Source: Acidobacteriota bacterium (GTDB lineage: Bacteria; Acidobacteriota; Terriglobia; Terriglobales; SCQP01). Taken from it: 42,956 bases of DNA. Numbering within the stretch: position 1 is the stretch's first letter; each line of letters begins with the position of its first letter. Location: assembly GCA_027315185.1 (NCBI GenBank), contig DAHUYO010000021.1:1-42956 (forward strand), in the 5' to 3' direction. The notes under the pieces were generated by a model, which did no database searches, had not been told where the DNA came from, and worked only from the letters and a program-made list of their open reading frames with translations. The position numbers were made by a program, and so were the translations under genes. Of the stretch, positions 1 to 8,363 are shown piece by piece.

Positions 1-726
1 TGGAAGATGCACAAAACCGGCGCCGAAGCTGGCGCCTTCTTCACCGAGTTAACCCAGGCGCTGGGCAATGAGCCGCGCCACTTCGCCGTGGTCGCCCCGC
101 CGTTTACCGCCATTGCGGCGGCGGTGGAGGCGGCGCGGGACCTGCCCGATTTCGCCATCGCCGGCCAGAACTGCGATTGGCGCGCCAGCGGCGCCTTTAC
201 CGGCGAGGTGTCGGCGCCGATGTTGGCCGCGGCCGGTTGTGGCTATGTGATAATCGGGCACTCCGAACGGCGGCAATTCTTCGGCGAAACCGATGAGTCG
301 GTGAACCGGCGCATCCGCGCCGCCCTGGACGCCGGCTTGGTGGCGCTGGTTTGCGTCGGCGAAACCCTGGCCGAGCGCGAAGCCGGCCAGACCGAGGCGG
401 TATTGACCCGCCAGTTCGAGCGCGGGTTCCATGGTTTCAGCTCCGATGAAATGCTCCATTGCGCCCTGGCCTACGAGCCGGTATGGGCGATCGGCACGGG
501 ACGCACAGCCACTCCGGAAATGGCCCAGCAAGCCCATGCCGTGCTGCGCGGCATGGCGCACCGGCTGGGCGGCGGCGAAGTCGCTCACCACCTGCGCATC
601 CTGTATGGCGGCAGCGTCAAGCCCGACAACCTGACCGGCCTGCTGGCCCAGCCCGACATTGATGGCGGCCTGGTCGGCGGCGCCAGCCTGGACGCCAAAA
701 GCTTCGCCACGCTGCTGCGCAGCTGA
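1..726 (+). CDS. tpiA: Triosephosphate isomerase, 5' end cut off by the window edge
   Basis: Interconverts dihydroxyacetone phosphate and glyceraldehyde 3-phosphate in glycolysis, in the cytosol. The frame is open from base 1 and begins with WKMHKT, which corresponds to the conserved N-terminal NWKM-K-T of the family, so only about ten residues are missing. The substrate-binding Lys is the second residue present. The electrophilic His sits in GHSERR (His codon 259-261) and the catalytic Glu in YEPVWAIGTG (Glu codon 475-477). The phosphate-binding YGGSV and GGLVGGASL motifs close the barrel. The 241 residues present fit the usual 250-residue length. The ATG at base 7 is internal and not the true start. 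The gene ends 54 bp before a convergent gene on the other strand. Confidence 0.97.
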   Translation, partial: WKMHKTGAEAGAFFTELTQALGNEPRHFAVVAPPFTAIAAAVEAARDLPDFAIAGQNCDWRASGAFTGEVSAPMLAAAGCGYVIIGHSERRQFFGETDESVNRRIRAALDAGLVALVCVGETLAEREAGQTEAVLTRQFERGFHGFSSDEMLHCALAYEPVWAIGTGRTATPEMAQQAHAVLRGMAHRLGGGEVAHHLRILYGGSVKPDNLTGLLAQPDIDGGLVGGASLDAKSFATLLRS

Positions 727-780
727 AATCCGCCCGGCGAGATCGGCAATTGGCGCGGCGCGGGCGCCAGACGCCGCGCC

Positions 781-2076
781 CTACCGCGCGAGCCGAAAGT
801 TGACGGTGATCGCGGTTCTGACCTCGACGGGCTGGCCGTTTAACAGCGTCGGGCGGTAACGCCACTGCGCCACCGCCTGCATCGCCGCAGTCGCCAGTGC
901 GGCATCGGGCGCGGCGGCCAGCGCCAACTGACGCAGCCGGCCGTCCTTCCTGATTAACGCATCCAGGAGCACCGGCCCCTGGGCGTAGTCGGCCCGCGCC
1001 GCTTGCGGATATATGGGCGGCGGGCAACGGATGCACCGAGCAGCGCGGAGATCGCCACCTCGACCGCCCATTCCCCGGCGCCGGGCCGGCGGGTCCGCCT
1101 TCCGGGCGCCGGTCAAAACGCAGCGCAGGCTGCCGCCGACATCGCAGACGGCGCCCGGAACGGCCGCCCAGGCGGTGAACAGGCGCGGATCGGGCGGCGC
1201 GGGGTAAACCCAGGGCCGTGTGAAGGAGGAGATCGCCGCGAACGGCCGCCAGCCGCCGTCCCGGCAGCCCTCGGCGTTGCAGTTATGACCCGTGCGTTCG
1301 ACGCCGGCGATCGGATGCCACTGCGCGCCGTCGTCGGACGTAATCAGCGCGGGACCGGCGCCACCAGCAGCTGCGACGAGCAGGTACCGGCCGCCCGCCG
1401 CCGCGACGTATTCGGGGTCCAGCGTAGTGAAGCGAATCGCGGGCCAGCTGTGGCCACCATCGGCGGTGCGCCAGAGCCAGCTCTGGATGGCTGAGCCGCC
1501 GTGCCCGCCGGCCAAGTCCATCAGCAGAACCGCGCGCCGGCCCGAGAGCAGCGCCGCTGAGGCGATGGCGACGAGGCTGCGGGCCGTTTGCCCCGACCAG
1601 TTGCCTGGATAACCGAACGCGAAACCCCGCGGACCGACCAGAAAGTCGCGTTTGGGGCCGGCAAAAAATGCCTGCGTCACCGTAAAGCCGGGGCTCCCCC
1701 AATCGCTCCAGGATCGGCCCCCGTTCTTGCTGGCCAAGGAGATATCCTCGGCGCCGAAGGCATACACATGATGCGGCGCGGCGAAGGCCAACGTAAACAG
1801 CAGCTCGCCGTTAGGGCGAAAATGGCGAACCCGCCAGGTGCGGCCGCCGTCGCGGGACTCGGCGATCATCTCATCCCAGCCGCAGACCCACAGGTCTTTG
1901 CCATGCGTGGCGATTCCCAGCGGCGTGGCCGGCAATCGGATCGTGGTCCAACGCCGGGCGCTCAGCGTAACCGCCGGAGGGTTGCGTGGCAGTTTGGGGC
2001 GCGCCCAGGCGGCAAGCGCGCAAACGCACACCATCGTCCCGCATACCGTGCCGCGCAATCCGGCCATGCGCGCCAT
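781..2076 (-). CDS. Secreted BNR/YCF48-like repeat protein with C-terminal TonB domain
   Basis: A 431-residue protein. The start at 2076 (MARMAG, with a second Met three codons later) is chosen because a hydrophobic signal segment follows (GTVCGTMVCVCALAAWA); the frame stays open upstream but that extension is arginine-rich and unlike a signal. The middle holds BNR/Asp-box-like repeats (SRDGGRTW, SKNGGRSW, TADGGHSW, TSDDGAQW), typical of beta-propeller blades. The last 75 residues match a TonB C-terminal domain: YPQAARADY, a central DGRLRQL strand and the AVAQWRYRPTLLNGQPV motif ending in VNFRL. The linker (GMGGRGGDLRAARCIRC) is poor in recognisable structure. The domain pairing suggests an envelope-associated protein contacting outer-membrane partners. 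Function is not known; this may be a sensor or scaffold rather than a true energy transducer, since no N-terminal ExbB/D-interacting anchor is evident. Confidence 0.75.
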   Translation of the reverse strand: MARMAGLRGTVCGTMVCVCALAAWARPKLPRNPPAVTLSARRWTTIRLPATPLGIATHGKDLWVCGWDEMIAESRDGGRTWRVRHFRPNGELLFTLAFAAPHHVYAFGAEDISLASKNGGRSWSDWGSPGFTVTQAFFAGPKRDFLVGPRGFAFGYPGNWSGQTARSLVAIASAALLSGRRAVLLMDLAGGHGGSAIQSWLWRTADGGHSWPAIRFTTLDPEYVAAAGGRYLLVAAAGGAGPALITSDDGAQWHPIAGVERTGHNCNAEGCRDGGWRPFAAISSFTRPWVYPAPPDPRLFTAWAAVPGAVCDVGGSLRCVLTGARKADPPARRRGMGGRGGDLRAARCIRCPPPIYPQAARADYAQGPVLLDALIRKDGRLRQLALAAAPDAALATAAMQAVAQWRYRPTLLNGQPVEVRTAITVNFRLAR

Positions 2077-2189
2077 TATAGCCGCCTGACCGCGAAGCAC
2101 AAACCATGGCGGCATTCCCAGCAATGTGGGCCGACGAGGGCCGATGCGGAGCCAGGCGCGGCGCAGCGCGGCGCGGCAGACGCCGCCGG

Positions 2190-3416
2190 CTACTCGTAGC
2201 GCAGGATTTCGGCGGGGCGGATCTTCACCGCCCGGCGCGCGGGGTACAATGTCGCCACCAAACTCACCAACAGGGCGATCGCGGCCACCATCACGCCGTC
2301 GCTCCAGCGGGCATGGAAGGGCACGTAGTTGACGGCGTAAACCTTCGCCGACAACGGAATCCAATGATAGGCATTGGCCGCCCAGGCGAAGGTAAAGCTC
2401 ACTGCCAAGCCGATGGCCGTGCCGACGATGGCGATGACCACGCCTTGATAGATAAAGATTCGGCGGATCTGCGGCCGCCGCGCCCCCATGCTGAGCAGGA
2501 CGGCGATCTCGCGCCGTTTTTCGATAACCAGCATGCTCAGCAAGATCAGGACGTTCAGCCCAGCGATGAAGACAATCAAGCCGATGATCAGCACCGTGCC
2601 CAGGCGTTCGGTCTGCAGCGCCTGGAAGATAGCGTGATTTTGCGCCATCCAGGTGGTGGCGGCGAACTTCGGCCCGGCCAGCTGCATCGCCGCCTGCGCC
2701 ACCGCCGGGGCGGCATAGATGTCATCCAGCCCGAACTCGATCACGCTGGCGTAATCCCCGCCGGGGTGGAGCTGCTGGGCGGCGCGAAAGCCGGTGTAGG
2801 CCCATTGCGAATCGAAGTCCTCAAAGCCGGAACGCAGGACGCCCACCACGCGAAACGAGACCGAGCGGCTGGCATAACCAAGCGGCGTGAGCACGGCGTT
2901 GGGCACGTACATCTGGACGTAACCGCCAACGCCCACGCCGAGCGACCGCGCCAGCCCACGGCCCAGGATCAGTTCGTGCGCCGCGGGATGCGCCTGCAGC
3001 GGCTGCCAGGATCCCGCAATCACATAGGTCAGCATGCGGCTGACGCGCAGCTCCTGGCGCGGGATAACGCCCTTCACGAAGGTCGCCGCGCCGCGCGCGC
3101 CGCGGCTTAAGTACACCTCGTCATAGATCGCCGGCGCCAGCGCGCGAACATGGGGCAGGCGCGCCAGCCGCCGCATCAGCGCGCGGTAATGGTGGATGCC
3201 GGTGGGCTCGCGGTGCTGCAGGTTCAGTTCGGTGGTGGCGCCGACCAGTTCGGTCTGCAGCGCCTGGCGGAAGCCATTGGTGATGGCCAGGGCCAGGATC
3301 AGCGCGCCCACGCCGGCGGCAAAGCTGAGGATGGCGATGGCGGTAATGACCGACACCAGCCCCCGCCCGCGGCGCGGCCGCAGATAGCGAAGGGCGACAA
3401 AAGAAGACAAGCTCAT
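2190..3416 (-). CDS. lolC: LolC/LolE-family lipoprotein-releasing ABC permease
   Basis: Inner-membrane permease of the system that extracts lipoproteins for transfer to the outer membrane. The 408 residues begin MSLSSFVALRYLRPRRGRGL followed by the first membrane helix (VSVITAIAILSFAAGVGALILALAITNGF), the typical LolC/E N-terminus. A periplasmic MacB-like domain of about 210 residues follows. Three C-terminal helices include TVLIIGLIVFIAGLNVLILL and the VIEKRREIAVLLSMGA coupling segment, and the protein ends with YPARRAVKIRPAEILRYE. The frame is open to 3551, but start 3416 places the family N-terminus correctly. It is divergent from the ATPase lolD across 83 bp instead of being co-transcribed, which is unusual. 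A TACAGT box lies at 3457-3462 on the minus strand, 40 bases upstream. LolC versus LolE cannot be separated by eye. Confidence 0.9.
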   Translation of the reverse strand: MSLSSFVALRYLRPRRGRGLVSVITAIAILSFAAGVGALILALAITNGFRQALQTELVGATTELNLQHREPTGIHHYRALMRRLARLPHVRALAPAIYDEVYLSRGARGAATFVKGVIPRQELRVSRMLTYVIAGSWQPLQAHPAAHELILGRGLARSLGVGVGGYVQMYVPNAVLTPLGYASRSVSFRVVGVLRSGFEDFDSQWAYTGFRAAQQLHPGGDYASVIEFGLDDIYAAPAVAQAAMQLAGPKFAATTWMAQNHAIFQALQTERLGTVLIIGLIVFIAGLNVLILLSMLVIEKRREIAVLLSMGARRPQIRRIFIYQGVVIAIVGTAIGLAVSFTFAWAANAYHWIPLSAKVYAVNYVPFHARWSDGVMVAAIALLVSLVATLYPARRAVKIRPAEILRYE

Positions 3417-3456
3417 TGGCCGGGGGGAGCCGCGGCGGCTAATCGCGTCCCTTTTT

Positions 3457-3489
3457 ACTGTAGCGGTTTGCGCGCCCGGGTGGCGGATA
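3457..3489. promoter_or_regulatory. Divergent lolC/lolD promoter region (putative)
   Basis: The 83-bp gap between the divergent lolC and lolD starts is AT-rich compared with its surroundings. On the minus strand a TACAGT box (3457-3462) lies about 40 bases before the lolC start. On the plus strand GATAAT (3486-3491, partly beyond this interval) lies only 8 bases before the lolD ATG at 3500, which would give a very short or absent leader. No convincing -35 hexamers were found for either. Confidence 0.35.
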
Positions 3490-3499
3490 ATAACAAAAG

Positions 3500-4276
3500 A
3501 TGTCACCGCGGCCCATTGCCGAGGCCGGAATCGTTGGCCCTCCTGGCGCATCCAATTGCCAGCGGGCGGAGCGCACCGCCGCCGGAGGCGCCCGGGCCCT
3601 CGAGCCCTTGCGGGCGGAGGGCTTATGCAAGTGGTACCCCTCGGGCGGGGAACGGCTGATGGTTTTCGAGCACCTGGAGCTATACGTCGAACCCGGGGAG
3701 ATGGTGGCCGTGGTGGGCGAATCGGGAAGCGGAAAAAGTAGCTTGCTCCACGTTCTGAGCGGTCTGGACAGGCCCTCGGCGGGAGACGTATACTTTGGGC
3801 AACGCTCCCTCCGCGGACTCGATGATGACGAGTTGGCGGTATTTCGCAACCGTGAAATCGGTTTCGTCTGGCAGTTCCACTATCTGTTGCCCGAGTTCAC
3901 CGCGCAGGAAAACGTGATGATGCCGTTGCTGGCGGCGGGAGCGGGAGCAAGGGACGCGGCGCATCGCGCCCAGGAGTGGTTGGCCGAGGTCGGCCTGGCC
4001 GATCGCGCCCAGCATCGCGGCGGTGAACTATCCGGCGGCGAGCAACAGCGAGTCTCCTTGGCCCGGGCCCTGGTGGCGCAGCCACGCTGGCTGATGGCCG
4101 ATGAGCCCACCGGCAATCTGGACGAAGCCACCGGCGGAAGGATCTTTTCTCTGTTAGCCCGGCTGCACCGGGAACATCACCTCAGTTCGATTTTGGTTAC
4201 CCATAATCCGGCCATCGCCCGCGGATGCGACCGGGTCTTGCGGTTGCACGCCGGCGCCCTGGGACCGGCAGCCTGA
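3500..4276 (+). CDS. lolD: LolD-type ABC ATPase of lipoprotein release
   Basis: ATPase partner of LolC/E, on the cytosolic face of the inner membrane. The 258 residues contain Walker A GESGSGKS (about residues 73-80), a Q-loop in WQFHYLLPEFTAQENV that is typical of LolD, the ABC signature LSGGEQQRV (about 176), Walker B WLMADEP with the D-loop TGNLDEATG, and an H-loop in VTHNPA. The family match is clear from about residue 36 (LEPLRAEGLCKWYPSGG). The N-terminal 35 residues are unlike LolD and may be untranslated if a downstream non-ATG start is used; no good in-frame ATG lies between. It is followed after 19 bp by clpC. The partner permease is divergent and only one permease is visible here. 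Confidence 0.88.
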   Translation: MSPRPIAEAGIVGPPGASNCQRAERTAAGGARALEPLRAEGLCKWYPSGGERLMVFEHLELYVEPGEMVAVVGESGSGKSSLLHVLSGLDRPSAGDVYFGQRSLRGLDDDELAVFRNREIGFVWQFHYLLPEFTAQENVMMPLLAAGAGARDAAHRAQEWLAEVGLADRAQHRGGELSGGEQQRVSLARALVAQPRWLMADEPTGNLDEATGGRIFSLLARLHREHHLSSILVTHNPAIARGCDRVLRLHAGALGPAA

Positions 4277-4295
4277 CGGGGGAGACGAAAACGCC

Positions 4296-6731
4296 ATGTT
4301 CGAGCGATACACGGAAAAAGCGCGGCGGGTGGTCTTTTTTGCCCGCTATGAAGCCAGCCAGTGCGGCAGTCCCTATATTGAAACCGAGCACATTTTATTG
4401 GGACTGCTGCGCGAGGATAAGGCGTTGACCAACCGGTTTTTGCGCTCGCACGCCACCATCGAGTCCATCCGCAAGGAGATCGAAGGTCGCACGACGCCTC
4501 GGGAGCGGGTTTCGACCTCCGTGGATCTGCCCCTCAGCCATGAGTGCAAGCGGGTGCTGAGTTACGCGGCGGAAGAGGCCGAACGGCTGACCAATAAGCA
4601 CATCGGCACCGAACATTTGCTGCTCGGCCTGCTGCGCGAGGAACGTTGTTTCGCCGCCGAACTGCTCTCCAGCCGCGGCCTGCGTCTGGCGCAGGTGCGC
4701 GAGGAGCTGGCGCGGGCGGCGCAGGAAAAGGTCAGCAGCCGGCCGAAGGAAAGCTCGCTGCTGACGGAATTCAGCCGCGACCTGACCCAGGCGGCGATGG
4801 AAAATCAGCTCGATCCCCTCGTTGGGCGGCGCCACGAACTGGAGCGGATGGTGCAGATTCTCTGCCGCCGCACCAAGAACAACCCCGTGCTGATCGGCGA
4901 ACCAGGCGTGGGCAAGACGGCGATCGTCGAGGGCCTGGCCCAGCGGATCGCCGATGGCGACGTGCCGACCTTTTTGGCCGACAAGCGGATCCTCTCCCTG
5001 GACCTCTCGCTGATTGTCGCCGGCACCAAATACCGCGGCCAGTTCGAAGAGCGGCTGAAAACCATCATGAAGGAACTCATGGAGAACCAAAACGTGGTGA
5101 TCTTCATTGACGAACTTCATACCCTGGTCGGCGCCGGGTCGGCGGAGGGCTCCTTGGATGCGGCCAACATTTTGAAACCGGCCCTCTCCCGCGGCGAAAT
5201 TCAGTGCATTGGCGCCACGACGCCGGGGGAATACCGCAAGAGCATCGAAAAGGACCGCTCCCTGGAGCGCCGCTTCCAGTCCATCAAGGTGCAGCCGCCG
5301 GACGAGGACGAGGCCGTGCAGGTCCTCAATGGCATCAAGGACCGCTACGAAAAGTTCCACGCCGTTTCCTATACCGATGAAGCCCTGCGTTTCGCGGTGC
5401 TGCACTCCAATCGCTATATCCCCGATCGTTTTCTGCCGGATAAGGCCATTGACCTCATTGACGAAGCCGGGGCCCGCGTCAAGCTGCGGCAAACCACCCT
5501 CCCCGATGAGCTCTTGGAGGTGCAGAAGCGGCTGAAATTCATCGTCCACCGCATGGAAGGCGCCATCGCCAACCATGAATTCGAAAAAGCCCGGTTTTAC
5601 TCCGACGAGGAACGCAAGGAACGGGAGTCGCAGCGCCTGCTGCGCGAAAAATACCACATGGACGACTCGACCGCGGGCGTGGTGACGCGCGAGGATATCG
5701 AGGACGTGGTGGCCCGTTGGACCGGCGTGCCGGTGCATGCGGTTAAGGAAGAGGAGATGCAGAAGCTCCTGCGCATCGAAGAGGAACTGCATAAACGGGT
5801 GGTGTCGCAGGACAAGGCAATTTCCGCCCTCGCCCGGGCCATTCGCCGCAGCCGCGCCGGGCTCAAGAGCCCGAACCGTCCGGTGGGCTCGTTTCTCTTC
5901 CTGGGACCGACCGGCGTCGGCAAGACCGAGGTGGCGCGCTCACTGGCGGCGTTCTTGTTCGGCAGCGAGAAGGCGATGATCCGCTTCGACATGTCCGAAT
6001 TCATGGAGAAGCACTCGGTTTCCAAGCTCATCGGCTCGCCCCCGGGGTATGTCGGATATGAAGACGGCGGCCAGTTGACCGAGCGCGTCAAGCGCGCGCC
6101 CTACAGCGTGGTGTTGCTGGACGAAATTGAAAAAGCCCACCCCGACGTCTTCAACATCCTGCTCCAGGTCTTCGAAGACGGCCAGTTGAGCGACGGCTTG
6201 GGCAACACCGTGGATTTCAAGAACACCATCATCGTGATGACCTCCAACATCGGCGCCCGGCACCTGGAAAGAAGGGGCAATCTGGGCTTCCAGTCGCCGC
6301 ACGAAGAGCACACCGCCGCCAAGGTGGAAGATCTGGTGCGCAATGAGGTCAAGCGCCTGTTCAATCCGGAGTTCCTCAATCGCGTGGACGAGATTATTCT
6401 GTTCAACGCCTTGGGCGATGACGACCTGCTGCAAGTGATCGAGATCCTGGTGCAGGAGATGAACCGGCATCTGGCGCATAAAAACGTCACGCTGACCCTG
6501 CCGCTGGAAGCCAAGCGGTGGATCTTGGACAAGACCTGCGGCGACCGTTCTTATGGCGCTCGCCCGCTGCGCCGAGCGTTACAGAAATACGTGGAGGACC
6601 CGCTCTCCGAGCTGGTCATCCAGGGACAGCTGCCGGTGCCGGCGTTCGTTGAGGCCTATTTGGAAAACGACGGATTGGCGTTCCGTCCCATCCAGACGCC
6701 GCAGGAAGCCGAGGAGACGGTATCCTCCTGA
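4296..6731 (+). CDS. clpC: ClpC-type AAA+ ATPase of the Clp protease
   Basis: Hexameric unfoldase that feeds substrates to ClpP. The 811 residues carry two Clp N-terminal repeats (to about residue 150; FTEKARRVVFFARYEA start), AAA+ D1 with Walker A GEPGVGKT (about 201-208) and Walker B VVIFIDELHTLVGAG, a middle UVR-like segment (HEFEKARFYSDEERKE, about 425-455) that marks ClpC rather than ClpA or ClpB, and D2 with Walker A GPTGVGKT (about 537-544), VVLLDEIEKAHPDVF and arginine finger region FLNRVDEIILF. It ends with the sensor-2 motif SYGARPLRRALQKYVEDPL. A GGGGGAG Shine-Dalgarno sequence sits near 4279-4285. No mcsA/mcsB or ctsR is next to it, so regulation differs from Firmicutes. Length and all motifs are normal. 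Confidence 0.96.
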   Translation: MFERYTEKARRVVFFARYEASQCGSPYIETEHILLGLLREDKALTNRFLRSHATIESIRKEIEGRTTPRERVSTSVDLPLSHECKRVLSYAAEEAERLTNKHIGTEHLLLGLLREERCFAAELLSSRGLRLAQVREELARAAQEKVSSRPKESSLLTEFSRDLTQAAMENQLDPLVGRRHELERMVQILCRRTKNNPVLIGEPGVGKTAIVEGLAQRIADGDVPTFLADKRILSLDLSLIVAGTKYRGQFEERLKTIMKELMENQNVVIFIDELHTLVGAGSAEGSLDAANILKPALSRGEIQCIGATTPGEYRKSIEKDRSLERRFQSIKVQPPDEDEAVQVLNGIKDRYEKFHAVSYTDEALRFAVLHSNRYIPDRFLPDKAIDLIDEAGARVKLRQTTLPDELLEVQKRLKFIVHRMEGAIANHEFEKARFYSDEERKERESQRLLREKYHMDDSTAGVVTREDIEDVVARWTGVPVHAVKEEEMQKLLRIEEELHKRVVSQDKAISALARAIRRSRAGLKSPNRPVGSFLFLGPTGVGKTEVARSLAAFLFGSEKAMIRFDMSEFMEKHSVSKLIGSPPGYVGYEDGGQLTERVKRAPYSVVLLDEIEKAHPDVFNILLQVFEDGQLSDGLGNTVDFKNTIIVMTSNIGARHLERRGNLGFQSPHEEHTAAKVEDLVRNEVKRLFNPEFLNRVDEIILFNALGDDDLLQVIEILVQEMNRHLAHKNVTLTLPLEAKRWILDKTCGDRSYGARPLRRALQKYVEDPLSELVIQGQLPVPAFVEAYLENDGLAFRPIQTPQEAEETVSS

Positions 6732-6856
6732 ATCGCCGTGCACGGGGCGCGCCAGCGCCGGGCGGAGCCCGCCATGCCCGCTCCTCCCGCCGCGGCGCAT
6801 GGCCGCGCGACTTCCGCCGGTTTGGGCGCTGGCCGCGAGCGATCCTGCTGGTCGGT

Positions 6857-7675
6857 TTGGCCACGGCGGGGTGTCAGGGTAGCGCGCGGCCGTCGCCGCC
6901 GTCGCCGCCCACCGCACGAGCTATCCGCCCCGCGGTCTTGCGCAATTTCACCACGGACGAAGCGGCGCTGCGGCGGTACCACCACCAGGAGCGAATCATC
7001 CTGGTGAAAGACGGTAGCCGTAGTGACCGCACCGTGCATGTGTTTTACGTGCATGGCCGCGCCGTGGCTCCCGCAATCGCCGTGGGCGGAAAGCCGCTCG
7101 GCCCGCGCGCCCTCGCCAACCAGGAGCGCGCCGCCGCCGAGCGCGCCGCCCAGTTGGCGCGGCGCAAGCCGCCGCCCCTGGGCGCGGTCGAGTTTCACGG
7201 TCATTCGTATTCGTTTAAGAAGCTAGCCGAGGATTTTCACTATGGTCCCGCCAAGGTCCTCCAATGGCATGGCCGGACCACGTGGGTCTACCCCGCCTGG
7301 CCCAATCCGAACGTCCCCCATACCACGCGGGCGGAACAGGTGCTGCTCGCCTCACGCGGCACGGTATGGATCGACGCCCAGGATTTGCATCTGGTTCGCG
7401 TCGAAATGCACACGTTCCGGCCGGTAAAGTACTTCGCCGGCATTCTCGCCACGGTGCATCACGCCACCTTGGATCTGGAACTGCAACGGATCGCGGCGGG
7501 GGTCTGGCTCCCACGGCGCATCGCGTTTCGGCTGCAAGCGACAATCTTGCTGTTCAAAACCTTTGATGAGGCCAAGGTGGAAACCTATTGGGGCTACCAT
7601 CGAGCCACAACCGCGCCGAATGCAGCCAAGGTGGATTCGGTTGGCCCTGTCGCCCGCGGCGCAACGCTACAATAG
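6857..7675 (+). CDS. Probable lipoprotein of unknown function; start codon unresolved
   Basis: I do not recognise a named family. Positions 6857-7675 give 272 residues starting at TTG. Reading the same frame upstream gives an apparent lipoprotein signal: arginine-rich RRFGRWPR, then AILLVGLATAGC with Cys at the end. However, no ATG, GTG or TTG lies in that frame between the nearest upstream stop and 6857, so either a rare start codon is used or a one-base indel separates an upstream start (for example ATG at 6799, another frame) from the signal. The mature part has a low-complexity Ser/Pro stretch, then a region resembling LolA/LolB-like or outer-membrane lipoprotein-sorting beta folds (FHGHSYSFKKLAEDF; VWIDAQDLHLVRVEMHTF; LPRRIAFRLQATILLFKTFDEAKVE). 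The pattern VW-D-x-D-L-x-L-V-R is common in such outer-membrane lipoprotein-sorting-like domains, but the assignment is tentative. It sits between clpC and vanZ. Confidence 0.6.
   Translation: MATAGCQGSARPSPPSPPTARAIRPAVLRNFTTDEAALRRYHHQERIILVKDGSRSDRTVHVFYVHGRAVAPAIAVGGKPLGPRALANQERAAAERAAQLARRKPPPLGAVEFHGHSYSFKKLAEDFHYGPAKVLQWHGRTTWVYPAWPNPNVPHTTRAEQVLLASRGTVWIDAQDLHLVRVEMHTFRPVKYFAGILATVHHATLDLELQRIAAGVWLPRRIAFRLQATILLFKTFDEAKVETYWGYHRATTAPNAAKVDSVGPVARGATLQ
7668..7673 (+). promoter_or_regulatory. Putative -10 box (TACAAT) for the VanZ-family gene
   Basis: TACAATAG stands out in GC-rich surroundings, 20 bases before the TTG start of the vanZ gene, and it overlaps the stop codon of the gene before it. 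There is no clear -35 hexamer at 17 bases. The same TACAATAG octamer lies before ribD. Confidence 0.35.
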
Positions 7676-7693
7676 TTCCATTGGAGCTCCGGT

Positions 7694-8200
7694 TTGACCG
7701 CATCTAGCGCCTCCTCATCGCCACGCCCCTTCTCACTTTGGTTGTCGGCCTGGTCACCCGTGGCGATCTGGGCGCTCATCATCTTTTTGCTGTCCCAGGA
7801 TCCCCGGTCCGGCCACCACATCAACGAAATCTTGCGCTGGGTGTTCGGCATGATCGGACTCCACCGGGTCAGCGACTTTCGGCTCTGGCAATTCCTGGCG
7901 GCCAAGTCGGCGCACTTCACCGTGTACTTTGTTCTCGCCTTGGTCGTTTACCGGGCGTTGGCGTTGGGACGTGGCGCGCGGTTTCACTCCCGCGCGGCTT
8001 GGGGAACGCTGGCCTTCATTTTTTGCTACGCCGCATTGGATGAACTGCACCAAAGCTTCGTTCACGGCCGTGGTGGCCAATGGTACGACGTGGTTTTGGA
8101 CACGTTCGGCGGCGCGGTCGCTTTGACCCTGATCCGATGGACTTGGATGGCTTGGGAGCGGCGCCACCAACAGAGCAAGCCCGAGCACGTATCCGCCTAG
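7694..8200 (+). CDS. VanZ-family membrane protein
   Basis: A 168-residue integral membrane protein. The TTG start at 7694 is supported by GGAG at 7683-7686, eight bases upstream, and by the absence of an earlier start. Hydrophobic segments are WSPVAIWALIIFLLSQ, FTVYFVLALVVYRALAL, AAWGTLAFIFCYAALDEL and VVLDTFGGAVALTLIRW. The VanZ family pattern is present: a Lys-Ser-x-His pair at the start of helix 2 (AAKSAHFTVYF), then DELHQSFVHGRGGQWYDVVLD in the last third. VanZ itself gives low-level teicoplanin resistance; most chromosomal family members have no known role, and nothing here points to glycopeptide resistance. Confidence 0.85.
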   Translation: MTASSASSSPRPFSLWLSAWSPVAIWALIIFLLSQDPRSGHHINEILRWVFGMIGLHRVSDFRLWQFLAAKSAHFTVYFVLALVVYRALALGRGARFHSRAAWGTLAFIFCYAALDELHQSFVHGRGGQWYDVVLDTFGGAVALTLIRWTWMAWERRHQQSKPEHVSA

Positions 8201-8363
8201 CCTGGCGCCGAAGCGCCTGGATTTAGGCTTGAATTGCCGCCTCTCCTTTGACGTACACTTAGCGGTAAGGATTGCGACCGCAGCCTCTCGCCGGCCCCGG
8301 GGGCGGGAGTGCGGAACTCACCAATGGCGGTGAGGTGCAGGGTGCGCCGCCCATGGTTGTTCA

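Noticed and set aside
4395-5792. Long minus-strand ORF of 465 codons antisense to clpC
   Set aside because: It is the complementary-strand shadow of a clear ClpC; composition follows the GC-rich third positions and it has no motif.
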